Origin: Rhabdornis inornatus
Lineage: Eukaryota; Chordata; Aves; Passeriformes; Rhabdornithidae
Direction: 5' to 3'
Length of the DNA stretch: 64,000 nucleotides
Assembly (NCBI GenBank): GCA_013397075.1
Contig: VWZS01003516.1
Location: forward strand, 558,001-622,000
The notes beneath the pieces are model-generated. The model had not been told where the DNA came from. It ran no database searches and saw only the letters and a list, made by a program, of their open reading frames with translations. Below are positions 35,681 to 48,402 of this stretch, one piece after another (position 1 is the stretch's first letter; each line of letters opens with the position of its first letter). The translations under genes and the position numbers were made by a program.

Positions 35681-36243
35681 AAGTCCAGTTGGTGGCTGGT
35701 CACGGGTGATGTTCTCCAGGGCTCAGTTTAACATCTCTATCAATGACTTGGACGAGGCCATCAAGTGTCCCCTCAGTCAGTTTGCAAACACCAAGTTGGG
35801 TGGGAATGCTGACCTGCTGGAAGGTAGGAAGGCTCAGCAGACAGGCTGAGGCCAATTGTATGAGGTTCAAACAGGACAAGTGCTGAGTTCTGCACTTGGG
35901 TCACTACAACCCCTTGCAGCACTCCTGGCTTAAGACAGAGTGGCTGGAAAACTGCCTGGTAGAAAAGGACCTGGAGGTGCTGGTTGACAGTGGCTGAGCA
36001 TGAGACAGCCCGTGCCCAGGTGGTCAAGAAGGCCAATGGCATCCTGGCCTGTATCAGCAGTAGTGTGGCCAGCAGGACCAGGGCAGGGATTGTCCCTTGT
36101 GCTGGGCACTGGTGCAGCCACACCTCAAACCCTGTGCTCAGTTTTGTGCCCTTCACAACAAGAAAGACATTGAGGGGTTGGAGTGAGTCCACAGAAGGGA
36201 ACAGAGCTGGTGAAGGGTCTGGAGTGTAAGTCTTATGAGGAGA
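35681..36243 (+). pseudogene. CR1 ORF2 relic, late reverse-transcriptase part
   Basis: Starting at AAGTCCAGTTGG, the sequence parallels the CR1 reverse transcriptase around the conserved SGVPQGS turn, here decayed (VTGDVLQGS). It skips roughly 17 bases that normally encode VLGPVL and resumes with ...FNISINDLDEA-like codons (35,727-35,757). Downstream, AAGAAGGCCAATGGCATCCTGG (36,027-36,048) and GTGTGGCCAGCAGGACCAGG (36,063-36,082) are hallmark CR1 words. The frame 35,984-36,229 retains VKKANGILACISSSVASRTRAG. Multiple frameshifts and indels make it dead. Similarity stops near 36,243, before the CR1 3' untranslated end, so this copy lacks the 3' terminus that CR1 insertions normally keep. Confidence 0.85.
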
Positions 36244-36389
36244 AGCCCATTAAAGTATTAAGTGATAGTTGGTGTTTCATGAATAGAAACTGATTTAACA
36301 GTTACCTATTACTCACACATTATGGGGCACACACAATGATGTATAAAATGTTTGACCTTTCATTCGTGCAGTTACAGCTCTGCTGGGAA
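36244..36389. other. Spacer between CR1 relics
   Basis: Unique AT-rich sequence with no recognised feature. Confidence 0.5.
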
Positions 36390-36545
36390 CATGAAATCCC
36401 TGGGAAAGGACCTCTGGCAGTCATCTGGTCCATCATGCTGCTCTGACACAGGATCAGCTTGACCTGAACCATTCTTGGAGGTCATTCCTAAGGACCCCAC
36501 ACGACAGAGTTCCTGGCCTCCCCAGGCAATCTCAGTTTAATTGAG
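36390..36545 (-). mobile_element. CR1 LINE 3'-end fragment, antisense
   Basis: GGGAAAGGACCTCTGGCAGTC, ATCTGGTCCATCATGCTGCT, CAGGATCAGCTTGACC and TTCTTGGAGGTCATTCC follow the order of words in the reverse complement of a CR1 3' region (aagggacctctggaggtcatctggtccaacc...gcagggtcaacttgacc). Divergence is higher than in the 42-kb copy, suggesting greater age. Confidence 0.65.
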
Positions 36546-39500
36546 AACTTCCTCAACCAAAGCTTTAGCTGCCTATTTGTGCTAAAGAGCTACAGCAGCT
36601 GAGGCAGCCTCACACAGGTCCCCTGCCAGATGGGCATGTTCCCCTGTGGGTTATGTGGGTGTCTCTTTAGCTGAAATCTCAAGAAATCTCACTAAGAATC
36701 TGAGAGAAAATGACCTGAATTAAAAACTGTCTGTAAAGAATGATGAATACAGAACTATCCATCTCCTTTTTGGAGGGTGTTTAGATGTGATCCGTGAAAT
36801 TCTGCTTGCCTGTGCACTGGATGTTTGATGAATGCTAAAGTACTTTGCTGAACTGAACTCAAACATCCATGTTTGCTTTCCTTAACTAGCTGAAGCCACA
36901 TTAGTTAAAGGATTTGGACAGCACAGGAAATATTAAATCACTGGTCAATCAGTAACAGTAGAGTTAATACCTGTGCCTGATTTCCAAAACATAGGTGAGG
37001 GTAAGTGCAAATACAGTATTGCCACAAGAGAGTCCTATTTCATCTTCACACCAGCCCAAAGAAATGGGACTTAGCACTGCACACATGATTACCTCTTGGA
37101 TTTCACATCAGACAATACTTTAGGCCTCACTTTTCTGCCCAGGGTTATTTTACAAGTCATCACTAAACACAGTATTCAGACTTAGGTTAAAAAAATCATG
37201 GAAAGCCTCATCTACAGTGCCATGAAGCTGCCTCAGAAAACTTTCCAGAGCAGGACTGCTCTACTTTTATCCTGACAAAGCTGGGTAATGTGAGATCATG
37301 AGAGATGCAGCCACTTTGCAATGGTAATAAAGCATTAGTAGATATCACACAATGATTTTAAATACCTGTCAGGCTGGTCATGCAGCTTGGGTTAGGGTAA
37401 ACTTGACTGTCTTGGTTCTGTAAGTATCTTCAATACAGCTTCACAAAATAATAATATATTGGAAACAGGTAGTTCTAACAGTGACATCCAGCTGAATTTT
37501 ACTTGCTGCAGGAGAAATGAACTCTCTTACTGGTGTCTGGCTGAGCAGGAACCTGGGGGCAGTCAGGTCTTCTCAGGGCTGCCTGCATGTTTGCTAGCTC
37601 CAGAGCTCTGCTGCTCAGAAACCAGACATCTGCAAAGGCAAATGCAATTAATTCCACATAAGTTTCAGATCATTTGCTGGTTTATGCAGTGTTCCAGCCA
37701 GCTAAATTTGTCTCAATAATTTATGCATTTGCACCAGCAAGCAGCCTCCCTTATGAACCATCATCAACAATTGTCACTAGTCTTTCCACATATCCTTCAG
37801 TAACTAAATAGAAATAAATCTGTGTCTTCAGAGAACACGCTGTTGTGGTCCAGGCCACACTCTAATTAATGAATGGTGTTTTCAATGAATTACTTCTCTC
37901 TTTCAATATTGATTTAGGATGATTGCTGACCAGGGGATGCCTTTAAACATTTAGCTTCTAGCAGAGAACAGTATCATTATTTGATGGGGTTTTTTTTTAG
38001 AATGGAGTTCAGATACTGTATGTCACTATGATGTGGAAAATCCAAGGTCAAGTCACTAGTTGTGCCTGAGACAAAAAAAAAAAAATTATTTTTCCCCCTG
38101 TGGAAAATGTGCCATATACCATGGCTCATGTAAGTCCCAGAAACTGCCAGGTAGTACCTGAGTTGGTAAATTAGCCTGAACAGATCTGGTCCTAGAGAGC
38201 TGAATTGACGTGGACATCTCTATTTTACGTCCACAGTGATGGACCAGGCACCAAGAGTTCCTTCATCCCAATGAATGCCATAGGAACCAAAGCTGTAGTC
38301 ACACTTTTCACCATTCTCCTGCCTTCTCTATAAAATATACCAGCCAAAATCAGTCCATCAGTGCAAAACAGCTCAGCCTGATGCAGTACAAATCATGGTG
38401 GAAAGCTCTATTTACCAAAATGCCTTTCAGGCTAGTGTAGCTTGAGGAATGGTTTTGGATTGGTACACTCCCACCCCTCTGTTGGGAGAAAAACAATTAC
38501 ACTCAAAATAGCTCAGAAAGAGAGCGACAGAAAGTGAGGAGCTGCTTTTCACCAAGATGCAGTGACTGCCTGAAAATTCCTTAGATAAGACTGGAGTGGT
38601 TGCCAGTGGTGACTGCTCTAATTAGTAGCAAAACAACTTTCATTACCACTGCTTTGCTTCACACAGCAGCCATGTCCTGGAGCAGTCACCGTTTTAGCCT
38701 TACTGTCCATTACTGTAAAAGTTGCCTCTACTCTGCAAATGTTCTGCTCAGGCCATGCAGACAAACATCCTCTCCATAATTTTACAGGGCAGCTGCAATT
38801 CCATGTGAGAGTGCAGCGAACACTCTTGCTCAGCCTGCACCAGATCTTCTTTTCCCGTGCAACCTTCTCCCTTCTGCAGAGAAATGAGATTTCAGGTACC
38901 AGCTCTGAAACGCCAGCCTGGCTCAAAGTCAAGCCATGTTCGTTTTGGCCTGTGCATCATGACCCCTCTCCTGATCTACATAGAACAGATACTCTCCAGC
39001 CAAATGCTGTTGGTGCCTTCTCTGTACATTTTGGGGTAAGGTTTCTGGAATGAGAGTTAAATTATTGCAATAATCTAGCACAGATTTTTGCTCCCACCTG
39101 CCACTGATTTGTCACTTCTGCAGCCCTAAAGGGTTAAAGACAGAAAAGGTTTTCTCTCTGAAGAAGCTGGAAATGGCTGATCCCCTACAGAGAACAAATC
39201 TTGGGAAAAAAATATGAGAATATCACTATTCTCAGCACAGAGGACTCAAAGCAGAAAGCTGGCAGCTTGTGTGCACAGAGGAGAGGACATTCAGTGTGTG
39301 GGTGCCAGAGAATGCAGCATCTCGCTTCCAGAGCAAAATTAGCTTATGTTTGAAGCATGACATGACCACATCCCTCAGTGAGGGCTGGCTCCTTTGTGTG
39401 CTGTGGGGAAATTACCATGGCTCTAAGGCTGACATGATGGCTTGAGCAGCAGAGTGCTGCTCTGAAGCAGCAGGCACAGCTAGTCAGCATCTGCTGGCTG

Positions 39501-39841
39501 AAGAACAAGCAGAAGCCCTCACCCCACGCTGCAGAGCACTGAACCTGAGCTGAGAGGTACCAATCACTGCAATGAGACCCCTGCTCACACTGCTCATTTG
39601 GGATGTTCACAGCTTACTTTGGAATTATTTAATCTGCACAGCAACCACCAAGGCCAGTTCTGCCTTCCTCTTCACCTCCAGCTGCACATTCCTGCCTCCT
39701 CCCCTGCACCCAGCAGATGGTGAGCTGGCTCACAGGCCTGAGACATCCAAAAAGCAGCCACTTTATTGTGTCAGTGGGGTCAATGAGGTGGTGTGAGTGC
39801 ATGGCTGCAGGGGAATGAGTCTGAAGGGATGAAGTAGGATC
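36546..39841. other. Unassigned unique sequence
   Basis: No exon, RNA gene or repeat is recognised beyond a 13-A run near 38,073-38,085. Confidence 0.5.
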
Positions 39842-39975
39842 CCACTTCCATCCCTGGATGGATGAGGTCCTGAGCAACAGAATCTAGTGGGCAGCACCCC
39901 TGCCCATGGAGGTGGGGAGTTGGAAGTAGATTATGTTCCCTTCCAACCCAAACCATTCTCTAATCCTATGGCAAT
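39842..39975 (+). mobile_element. CR1 LINE 3' end, sense
   Basis: CCATCCCTGGATGGATGAGG, CCTGAGCAACAGAATCTAGTGG, CCCTGCCCATGG and CCCTTCCAACCCAAACCATTC match the last 130 bases of avian CR1 in order. The tail reads CTAATCCTATGG, a decayed form of the terminal 8-bp repeat. Like most CR1 copies it is strongly 5'-truncated. Confidence 0.85.
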
Positions 39976-42129
39976 TCTTTGATTCCCCTGTCAGTAGCTG
40001 TGAAGACTTAGATCAAATCCCACCAGCCAGGAGGGGTCTGACCCATGACTGATCTCTGAGCTCACTGCAGAGTGTGCAGGGAGCATGCACAGCACCCTGG
40101 GAGTGCTAACACACCTAATTTCACATGACAAAGAGTTGTGCTCTGCAAGCACTGACTGCTCCACCATTCAGGCTGGGGAAGTTTCCTGCTCAAAGATCCC
40201 AATTCAACCTTGTTCATCAAATGCATGATGAGATACAAGGTACTTGAAACAATAAAATGAAAAGGATTGGTGCTTACTTCCCAGCAGCCACAAAGATTTC
40301 AACTGTACAGTTATCTTAGCTCTTCTGTCATTAGAAAATATTTTCCACACTTGCTGTTTCCACTGATGTTTGCAGCAGCACCATACTGATTGCTCCATCA
40401 AATACAGTCCAGAAAAGCAGCCAGGTCAGCACAGCAGCAGAGGTGATGTCTTCCATCACCCCTTCCCTTTCTCGTTGTGAGTGAACTCAAGCACACAGTC
40501 TCACACTGCAGTCACAAGGGCCTGTGTTTCTCATCTTGTCAGGGGAAGTCTATTCCTGTAATCAATTTGGATAAAGCCTACTGTTGCTGGTCTCAGAGAG
40601 AGATCACAAGCTCACAATCTCTGGTCGGGTTCAGGCCAGGTGTTTGCAATGGCACGTTCACCAACTAGATCCCAAAAATTCCTTTGGAGGTCTGAGATAA
40701 ATGGAGGTGATGGTTTGAGCCCTCATCAAGTCAAAGGGTTAAATGTATCCCTGTGAAACAGCTCTCCTCCCTTAAGGATGCAGTCTAGAGTGCCTTGTAC
40801 AGATCTTCCAGATCTGCCAAGTGATTACACTCTCCTTTTGCAAGGAGTAAACCCATCTACTGTGATATAAAACACCAAAGATGCATTTCACATCTTTGCT
40901 CCTATTTTTTATTTGAGACACTGGACTCCTCATGCTACTTCAAACCTACACCATAAATCATTTTAAAGGATTTTTTAATATCTGTTCCACAAATCTGCAT
41001 AGACATCCTCTCTGACACTTTGTTAAAGCCAATAAGCACATGCCTATAACGAAGAACTGCTGTAACAGCACTTGGCTTTTTGACCAGGGTATCAATTCTC
41101 CCTTTGTGCACAGGAAAAGGGGGTATTTATTTAATTGTGCTTCCCTCTCCCGGGCTCTGCAGTTCATGCTGTTCCCAGTCATGCTTCACAGAGTCCGGAG
41201 GATGTCAGCTTTGTCACTAATATTCCAGGAGCTGAACCTTGTCGGGATCAGCCGAGGATTTCATCAGCACAAGGTCACTGCAGACACCTCCCTTCCTGTG
41301 GGAAACTGCTGTGACGCAGCTCCCTGGCCTGGTGCTCTGCAGCACTTTCTGGAAACTGTCTTCTTTTCCAGTCTGAGTAGGGTTATCAGTGATCAAATAC
41401 AGCCATTGGAGCATAAGGCAGCGAGCATCACACACTACTGAAGCACCAGAAGTTCAAAGCTGTGCCCACGCACGCACTCGCTGGGCTGGGGTCAGCTGTA
41501 AGGCTTGGCTGTGTGTGAGAGGATCTGAGCACAGGCAAGCAAAAGGACTGAAGGAGGAGAGTTCCTGCTGTCAGCCCCCTTCAGGAGGTAAATATGCACA
41601 GGAATTGGTGTAGCATGCAGCAATGTGTCCATCCTGAACAGGCAGACAAGCACATAAAGATACAGCATCGACCCAGACAGCGTCTTGTGCAATTACTGAC
41701 ATTTTTCCATGCTGTGCTGTGGTTCCTTTGGAAGTTATTAGTTTTTTCAGCCCTGCAAGAAGACAGAAAGTCCTTTCAGTAGCAAGCCCTGAACGGTGTG
41801 TTTTCTAGCATGTTGTTAACATCTTGGGGCTCCTGCCTATCCCAAAATTCTGCCTTGTCATAAGGCAGTAAGAGCAAGTCAGAACTCCAAAAGGAACACT
41901 GTTTTTCGGATTGCCAAAGTGTAATGTCAAACAAAGAAACTAGCAAGAAAACCCCTCACCTGTGAAAAAAAAACACTTTCTGCCTCAACACACCTGTTTC
42001 CCAAGTTTAATTTTTGTTTTATGTATGCTGAATTCCCTCAGTGTAACACTACGTGGGAACACATGATGGGATCCTCCTCCTGAGTTTAATTGCAGCACAA
42101 AAGGTTGTAGATGCCTCATTCCCCAAAAC
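39976..42129. other. Unassigned unique sequence
   Basis: No gene is recognised. The 133-codon frame at 41,040-41,441 has no motif, no neighbouring exon and an overlapping antisense frame of similar quality, so I treat it as chance. Confidence 0.5.
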
Positions 42130-42258
42130 ATTCTAGGCCAGGTTGGAAGAGGCTCTGAGCAACCTGTTCTAGTTGAAGGTGTCTCTGTCCATGGCAGGGG
42201 GGCTGGACTAGATGGCTTTTAAAGGTCCCTTCCAACCTCAACCATTCTGTGATTCTAC
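42130..42258 (+). mobile_element. CR1 LINE 3' end, sense (best preserved in the window)
   Basis: TTCTAGGCCAGGTTGGAAGAG, GCTCTGAGCAACCTGTTCTAG, CATGGCAGGGGGGCTGGAC and TAGATGGCTTTTAAAGGTCC lead into CCTTCCAACCTCAACCATTC and the tail TGTGATTCTAC. Order and orientation match the 3' end of CR1. Low divergence suggests this is the youngest CR1 insertion here. Confidence 0.92.
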
Positions 42259-44814
42259 AAACACAGAATTGTGACCCATGTGCACACTCTACACAGCATC
42301 TGTTCAATTTACAGCCTCCAGTACATGTTTACTCCCCCCAGCTCTGCAGTGAGATAGCAAGAGCCATTCTGCTCAACTCATGCCTCTTCAATAGCATTGT
42401 CACGACAGCAGATTTTCTTAATTGGTGGCAAAAGAAAGAGAGATCACAGCCCAGTCTTCTAAGCCCTGATTGATTTTGTGAGGCTGAAATTTCAGATATT
42501 AATTAAAAAAGAAACCAACCCCAAGTGCTTCATTTGGTGGCCAGGATAATTTGTTTCCAACATCATTGAACAGCAAACAGGACATACAAGAACACAATTT
42601 TCATGGAATGGCTTTAAGACGACAGAACTAGGTCTGTAAATGAATGGTCATTTTATATCAAGGGATGCAAAGTATTTGAATGAGAATGTGTGCCTTCCTA
42701 AGAAAAATAATAGGAGTAAAACTGGAAGATAATGAAGCAGAAAACAGGAAAATAAAACAACACAAAAGACTCTAAAAGCAATGTTGCAGATGGCTGTACT
42801 GGGGGACCCTCTCCTGAGCCAAAAAGGCCTTTTTCCAGAAGAACACATTCAACAGAACAAACCCTAGCAAAGATGAATAGGGCAAGGAATTCACAAAGGA
42901 GGGATTTATGGGAGATGGAGTTATCCTGGCTTCTATCTATCTCCTTCAAACAGCAGTCAATATACAGGCAATTGCTTAGCTTTAACAGCCTGAGTCTGTT
43001 GAACTAGTTGCCACTGAATGGTTTTGAAGGTCACATCTTAATCTCTGACGTGCCTGAAAGAGAAGCTTTCATTTATGTATTTGCTCAAATCACTTGGCCA
43101 TACGGCTTTGATCTAAGCTGACATTTCTAGCAATTTGCCAGGGTTTTTTAATATATGATATTAAAAAGCCACCACCAAGATGTTTAAAAATAGGCTGAAA
43201 CAAATCTTTTTATTAATGCTTGGAGAAAAGGAACATTTCTGTATTTTCTATGCTGTGCTCATTCACTGCACTAAAATTGATAAATGGTTTAGAAATGTCA
43301 ACTTGTATATCCAAGAGGATGATAAAATGAGGATAATATTTAGCTAACAATGACCTCATAATTGTTCCCTACTAATGAGAGGGTAAGATCTTTGTCACAA
43401 GCACATTAACAATAATAGCTGCCTTACACATGAGCCACTGGTAATAGACTTGCTTTTCTGGATGTTTCTTTTTAAAAGCCCCTTGGAAGATCCAAGATGT
43501 CCTGGTGTTCCAGGTCACACAGGAAAACCCCATATCTCTCAAACACATCACCACCCTCTCCCTTTTGACTTTGTGGCATCCTGGACTAGTGAGCACTGCT
43601 GGATTTTCTGTTTCCCCAGGTCTGACAGGTCGGCTCCTCCCTGAGCTGTTCCTAGAGCTGTCAGAGCTGTCAGATTAGACAAGGACTCTGTCAGGGGCCC
43701 CTGCCACTCCAGGATGAGTGACTTTGAAGCACTCATGGCATCATATCTGATGACAGACTATCTGACTTATCCTCAGGTCTCTCCACCCACACCTAACAAC
43801 AAGTTTGCAGTGAAGGCCACCCACACATGCCCTGACATGCAGGTGAGGTGGCCAAAACCAGCCCAGGATGGAAGTGTGCAATCAGGAAAACTCCAGCATG
43901 ACCAAAAGAAGTCATGCCACCTGCAATCCACCCAGGAAGACCATGATTTTTACATGAATCATTGTGATGCATTTTTAACTGCACTTAGATGTGTCTGCTT
44001 GGGTTCTCTTTTTTCAGCCTTAAATGTTTATTGATATGAGGCAGTATCCAAGGTACACTGAGTTCCTGTCATTGCAGATTGAAACTACTGCAGCCCTGAT
44101 TTATTCTAAACTCTACTCAAGTTTCTGTGCTCAAAATTTTCCATTGCTGATTTTAAGCCTTTGAAACACATTTGAAGCAGCTATTATGAAACACAAGGCA
44201 TAGGCACAAATACTGAAGGATATGAATCCAGCCACAGTTTGCACCTGGAAGACCACATCCCAATAAAGGCATCCCTAAAGAGAGCTAAAGAGGTAGGATA
44301 AATACATTTGAACCACAGCAGACCAATGCAGAAATACAAGCTTAAGCTGTAATTTTCCTCTGTGAAAAGATTGACTCTTGGACAGAGAACAAGAATAGGA
44401 ATCGCTGGCCCAAACAGTCTATGCAAAATGTATGATCAATTTAAAATAGAGAGAAGGAACAGGGGATTATATGGAGTGATGGAAGGCTCACTACAGAAAT
44501 TGCTGTTATTTCCTCTGTGATACTTGAGAAAGTGGCTATAAACCCCAGTCACTTCTCTTAAAGAAAGGTGCAATTTGTACCTCACATGGTTGCTGTGTCA
44601 GGGTGAGTGAGGTATCTGCAAAATATTGACCAGAGAACTCTGCAACTGTTATAGAGATTCAGAGACAGAGATTTTCCATCCTTTATCATGGTCTCAGATA
44701 TCTGTACTTGTCCTTTAAAACAGCTGTTTGAGCTTATAAATCAAAAAGGCTGAAGTCTGCACAAACTTAGAGCCTGACTTTTGTTCTAATAGATTTGTGC
44801 TAGTTAGGCCACAT
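42259..44814. other. Unassigned unique sequence
   Basis: No exon or dispersed repeat is recognised. A small direct duplication (AGAGCTGTC, twice) lies at 43,655-43,675. Confidence 0.5.
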
Positions 44815-44827
44815 GATAGATAGGTAG

Positions 44828-44894
<67 letters not shown>
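44815..44894 (+). repeat. (GATA)n microsatellite, about 17 pure copies
   Basis: A pure GATA tract runs from about 44,828 to 44,894, preceded by an interrupted start (GATAGATAGGTAGG). Long uninterrupted GATA arrays are highly length-variable in vertebrates. Confidence 0.97.
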
Positions 44895-45504
44895 GTCAAA
44901 AGACAATGAATAAATGCTTAATTAAGCAAGCAGTGAACCTGATAGAGAAGCCTGTATACCTTACCCTCTATACACCCTATATATGCACACTAAATGTGTG
45001 ATGCATGTAATTGTGTGTGACTATATGCACAAAAGCACACCCATACTAAAATCAGATGCTGCTTAATATTGATTGACACAAAAGCTATCTCCCATTTCCT
45101 CCCCAAACTCTGTTAACTGCAGCAGGTTGGGCTGCAAAGATAGCAAAATGCTATTTTCAGCTCTCTTTGCAACTTCTTATGTTACTGAAATGTCTAACTT
45201 AAGTGGAAAATCAGATGGGTTTGGAAATTTGCCAAAACCAGTTGCCAGCTCAGTATATCTCTAATACTTGGCATCCTCTAAATATAGGCCTTTTATTCTG
45301 GAAGAAGCAAGTGCTGAGGATGCTATTCTGCTTCTTGGAGCAGTGGTTTCATTTTCCCTTCTGAGACCCATAGTTCAAACTGAGGGGGGAACAAAGGAAC
45401 TGCTGTTCTCCCTATTCAAATTAATTTATTTAATAAACAACTCAATAATTTCTTCTTTGTTACAGGGAATTTTTTAGGGTCTTTATTTTGGAAAGAGCTC
45501 CTCC
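44895..45504. other. Unassigned sequence
   Basis: No gene or dispersed repeat is recognised. The AT-rich segment after the GATA array has alternating purine/pyrimidine words (TATATATGCACAC, GTGTGTGAC). Confidence 0.5.
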
Positions 45505-45655
45505 AGAGGAATTGCCAGGGGCCCATCTAGTCCAGTATCCTGTCTCTGACAGTAGCTAATGCCATGAACAGTTATGGAATAACCTATTTATAAGGGAAGT
45601 TTCTTCGCCCTGAGGAGTTTGAGGTTGCCTGTGCCTGGAAGCATGCAAGTTTATA
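45505..45655 (-). mobile_element. Old amniote dispersed-repeat fragment, probably CR1-related
   Basis: CCCATCTAGTCCAGTATCC, TGTCTCTGACAGTAGC, TATGGAATAACC, GGGAAGTTTCTTC and GAAGCATGCAAGTTTATA occur in the same order as in a repeat I recall from turtle, crocodile and bird genomes, where it represents the antisense 3' part of an ancient CR1-like LINE. The copy is diverged and gapped, so it probably predates birds. The family name is uncertain. Confidence 0.5.
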
Positions 45656-46080
45656 ATGCTTATTTTTATCTGTTCACATATAACCACAGACAGTCTCGCC
45701 AGCTCTATCCAGTTCTACTCCTTCCTGCTGGGCTCTCTGGCTCGGTGATGCCTAATGGCAGCCATTCCACACAGGTTCCTTGTGCTCTGCATCTCTGTGG
45801 GGCTCAGTGGATAAATTTGCCATGGATCACCTTTCAGAGTTACTGGAAGCTCCTGTCTGACGAGCAGAGGGAGCAGCAAAGCCTGATTTACGTTCTCTGC
45901 ACCATTTGATAGAGGGTGTGGGTGCTTTTCAGAGGAGTTTTTTTTTCTTTTTTTACTCTTAGCATGTTATCTTTCATTTTTCCATCCCACACTTCTAATT
46001 TTTCACAGCCTCTTTTCAAAGACGGCTTGCATTTCTCTTATCCCCTCTGAGCTGCTTCTTTTTCTCTGGTACATTTTCTA

Positions 46081-46165
46081 GAAATGTAGGATTGGAAGGA
46101 CTCAGGAGACTATTAAAAAATCCATCAACCTCTGTCTTAAAACTAGTCTGCAGCTTTCACTCTCT
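46081..46165 (-). mobile_element. Possible ancient CR1 fragment, antisense
   Basis: GAAATGTAGGATTGGAAGGAC, TCAGGAGAC, CCATCAACC and CTGTCTTAAAA resemble the start of an antisense ancient CR1 3' end (gaaatgtagggctggaagggacctcgagaggtcatc). It is heavily decayed, and the end point is a guess. Confidence 0.4.
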
Positions 46166-48366
46166 CACTGCTGCAGGCACTCACAGCTCTGACGGGTGGA
46201 AACGCCCAGCTGAATGTGGTGACCATTCACCATGGGCCAGCTCACACCTCTGTGTCCTTGTGATCATCCAAGAGGTTTTCCAGCCCCCAGCTCTGCATGT
46301 GGCTGATGCAGAGGGCACTCAGCATCCTTCACACTGTCTGTGAATCTAAGAAAGGGATGTTTTTCTCCTCTCTTGCTGAAAGATGTCTCTGAAATGCTGA
46401 AACACTCACAAGGTGGTATCCTAAGGACCTTTTGTCCCAGTGTTTATACATCCTTGAGTTTTATTTGCTCTCCTAACCAGCCTTGCCCAGTGTGCAGGAA
46501 ATGCCACACAGGCTCCCACAAGTGTCTTCCCAGGCAGTGACAGCTGACCATGCATTGAGCAGAGTGAGCCAATGTTCTGAACCCAAACTTATCAACTGCC
46601 TTCACAAACAGACACAATCCAGATTGGGATTGATGTCTCACCATTGGGATTTTGTCAGTGGCATGAACATAACACAGATGGCACTGTCACCTCCTGGGGT
46701 TTCAGGCAACCTGGTGCTGCCAGCACCTGCCTGGGGAGCTGTTTTTTCCTCAGAGGGCACCATGGATAAATGTTTTTCAGCACGTGAATGAGGCTTCAGC
46801 TCCTTTGCTCGTGAAAGGTTGGTTGTTTCCAAGCAGCTTCAACTCACTGACACCCTGATTTCTAATGCTCCAGTGTTCCTCCTGCTAAGCCACCCAGCAG
46901 AAAGGACAGGGATGGACAGACCACGTGCTCCCTACAAGGTGAGATTTTCACAAGGGACAAGACTGACTGCAGATATCAGATCACAATCAGAGGCAAGGAT
47001 GGGAAAGCCAAAATCTCAGAGGGGACTCATCAGACCAGAGTTACTTACACTGCTCCCTGGGTGTCTCTCAGGTCCTGTGGGATGTGCAGCCCCAATCCAT
47101 GGGCTGAAGGAGGGGAAAGGGATGGGTCTGCCTTGGACAAAGCAGGACATGGAGCCTCAGGTGTGGCAGGAGGGGGCTGCATGAGAGCAGAATGCCTGAG
47201 CAGTGCAAAACCCAGACTGCAACAGAGGAGAGGTGAGAGAAGGGAGAAGGGGAGCTGCCTGCACGGATGTTCTGCTGCATAAATAGGCTGGAAATGAGCA
47301 GGGACAGCTTTGCCAGAGGGGACACAGAAGGGACACTTGCTCCAGCTCACATCATGAGAATAGCAAAAGAACGCCAGCCACAGAAGAGGGCTTTCATCTC
47401 AGTGCTGTGTTCTTTGCTCTTCATTAGCAAGAAGCTCCCATTTCTGAGATTAAATCTTCAGGAAGACTTTTAGGGTCCCAGCCCTGTTAATGCCTCTTCC
47501 AAACACCAAGCAGTAGCCAGAAAGCCTGAACACTCTAAAAGTCAATTTTTATCAAATACCTTAATTAGAAAAAGTGTACAGCTGAAAACAGCTGCATGAT
47601 GCCTGTAGGGTGGAGGCAGTTCTGCAGCTGGAGATGGACTGGGAGGCAGCAGGGAACAACATCACAATCAGGGGAGGGTTTGATTGATGGAGAGGCAAAT
47701 TTTACACAGACAGGAAAGAACTGAGCTTTCTAGCTTTCTTAGCTGTGCCAGAAGTGGAAGGAAAGATGTCAAAGAACAGCAGGATAGAAAGGAACAAAGC
47801 AAATAATTAGGCAAATTAAATATTTGTCTTCTTTGCATTAAGATATGCTGAGGCAGTCAGTAGTAGAGGATCTCACTAAAGGTCAGCCTGCTCAGGGAAA
47901 GCAGTCAGCTCTTCTGTACAGAGCCAGAAAAAAGCAGCCTGAAGCAGCTCCCCCTGAACCATCCCAAACAGATGTGCATCTAACCAGGGTTAAAATCCCA
48001 GGGCTGGAGAGTCCACCCTCTCCCCAGACAATCCATTTCAGCATTCCACACATCACTTCAAGGAGGCTTTCTATAACATTTTAGCTCTGTTTTTCCTTGC
48101 CATAATTTCAAGACTCTTCTGCAATCCCCTGCAAACACAGGGAACATCTGACTCTGGCTGTCTCTGCAGTCACATTTTACACTTATAGAGTCAGTTATTG
48201 CATCTCCACTTTTATCACTCTCTCTATGCAAGGCTTGTGAAAGGACCCTGTTACCACAGAATCTGACAGTCTCACATCTCTAGCGGTGTCACTCTATAAA
48301 AAACACCCTTCTGAGAAAGCCAAAGCCAGGCCACCATTCTGTTTATGGTACAAATCCTGAATCCTA
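46166..48366. other. Unassigned unique sequence
   Basis: No exon or repeat is recognised. At 47,101-47,126 four G-runs approach a G-quadruplex pattern, but one loop is 8 bases. Overlapping frames on both strands at 47,040-47,350 look like a shared GC-rich composition effect. Confidence 0.5.
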
Positions 48367-48402
48367 CGTGACTTTCCCAAGGTCAGATGACAAGGCTTGA
48401 AG
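48367..48402 (-). mobile_element. Possible MIR-like SINE core
   Basis: GTGACTTTCCCAAGGTCAGATG and ACAAGGCTTGA resemble the antisense MIR core (agtgacttgcccaaggtcacacagcaag). Only about 35 bases match. Confidence 0.3.

Noticed and set aside
41040..41441. 133-codon plus-strand frame
   Set aside because: No motif is present, and an antisense frame of similar openness overlaps it. Nothing nearby looks like an exon.
47101..47126. G-quadruplex motif
   Set aside because: One loop is 8 bases, outside the usual 1-7 limit.
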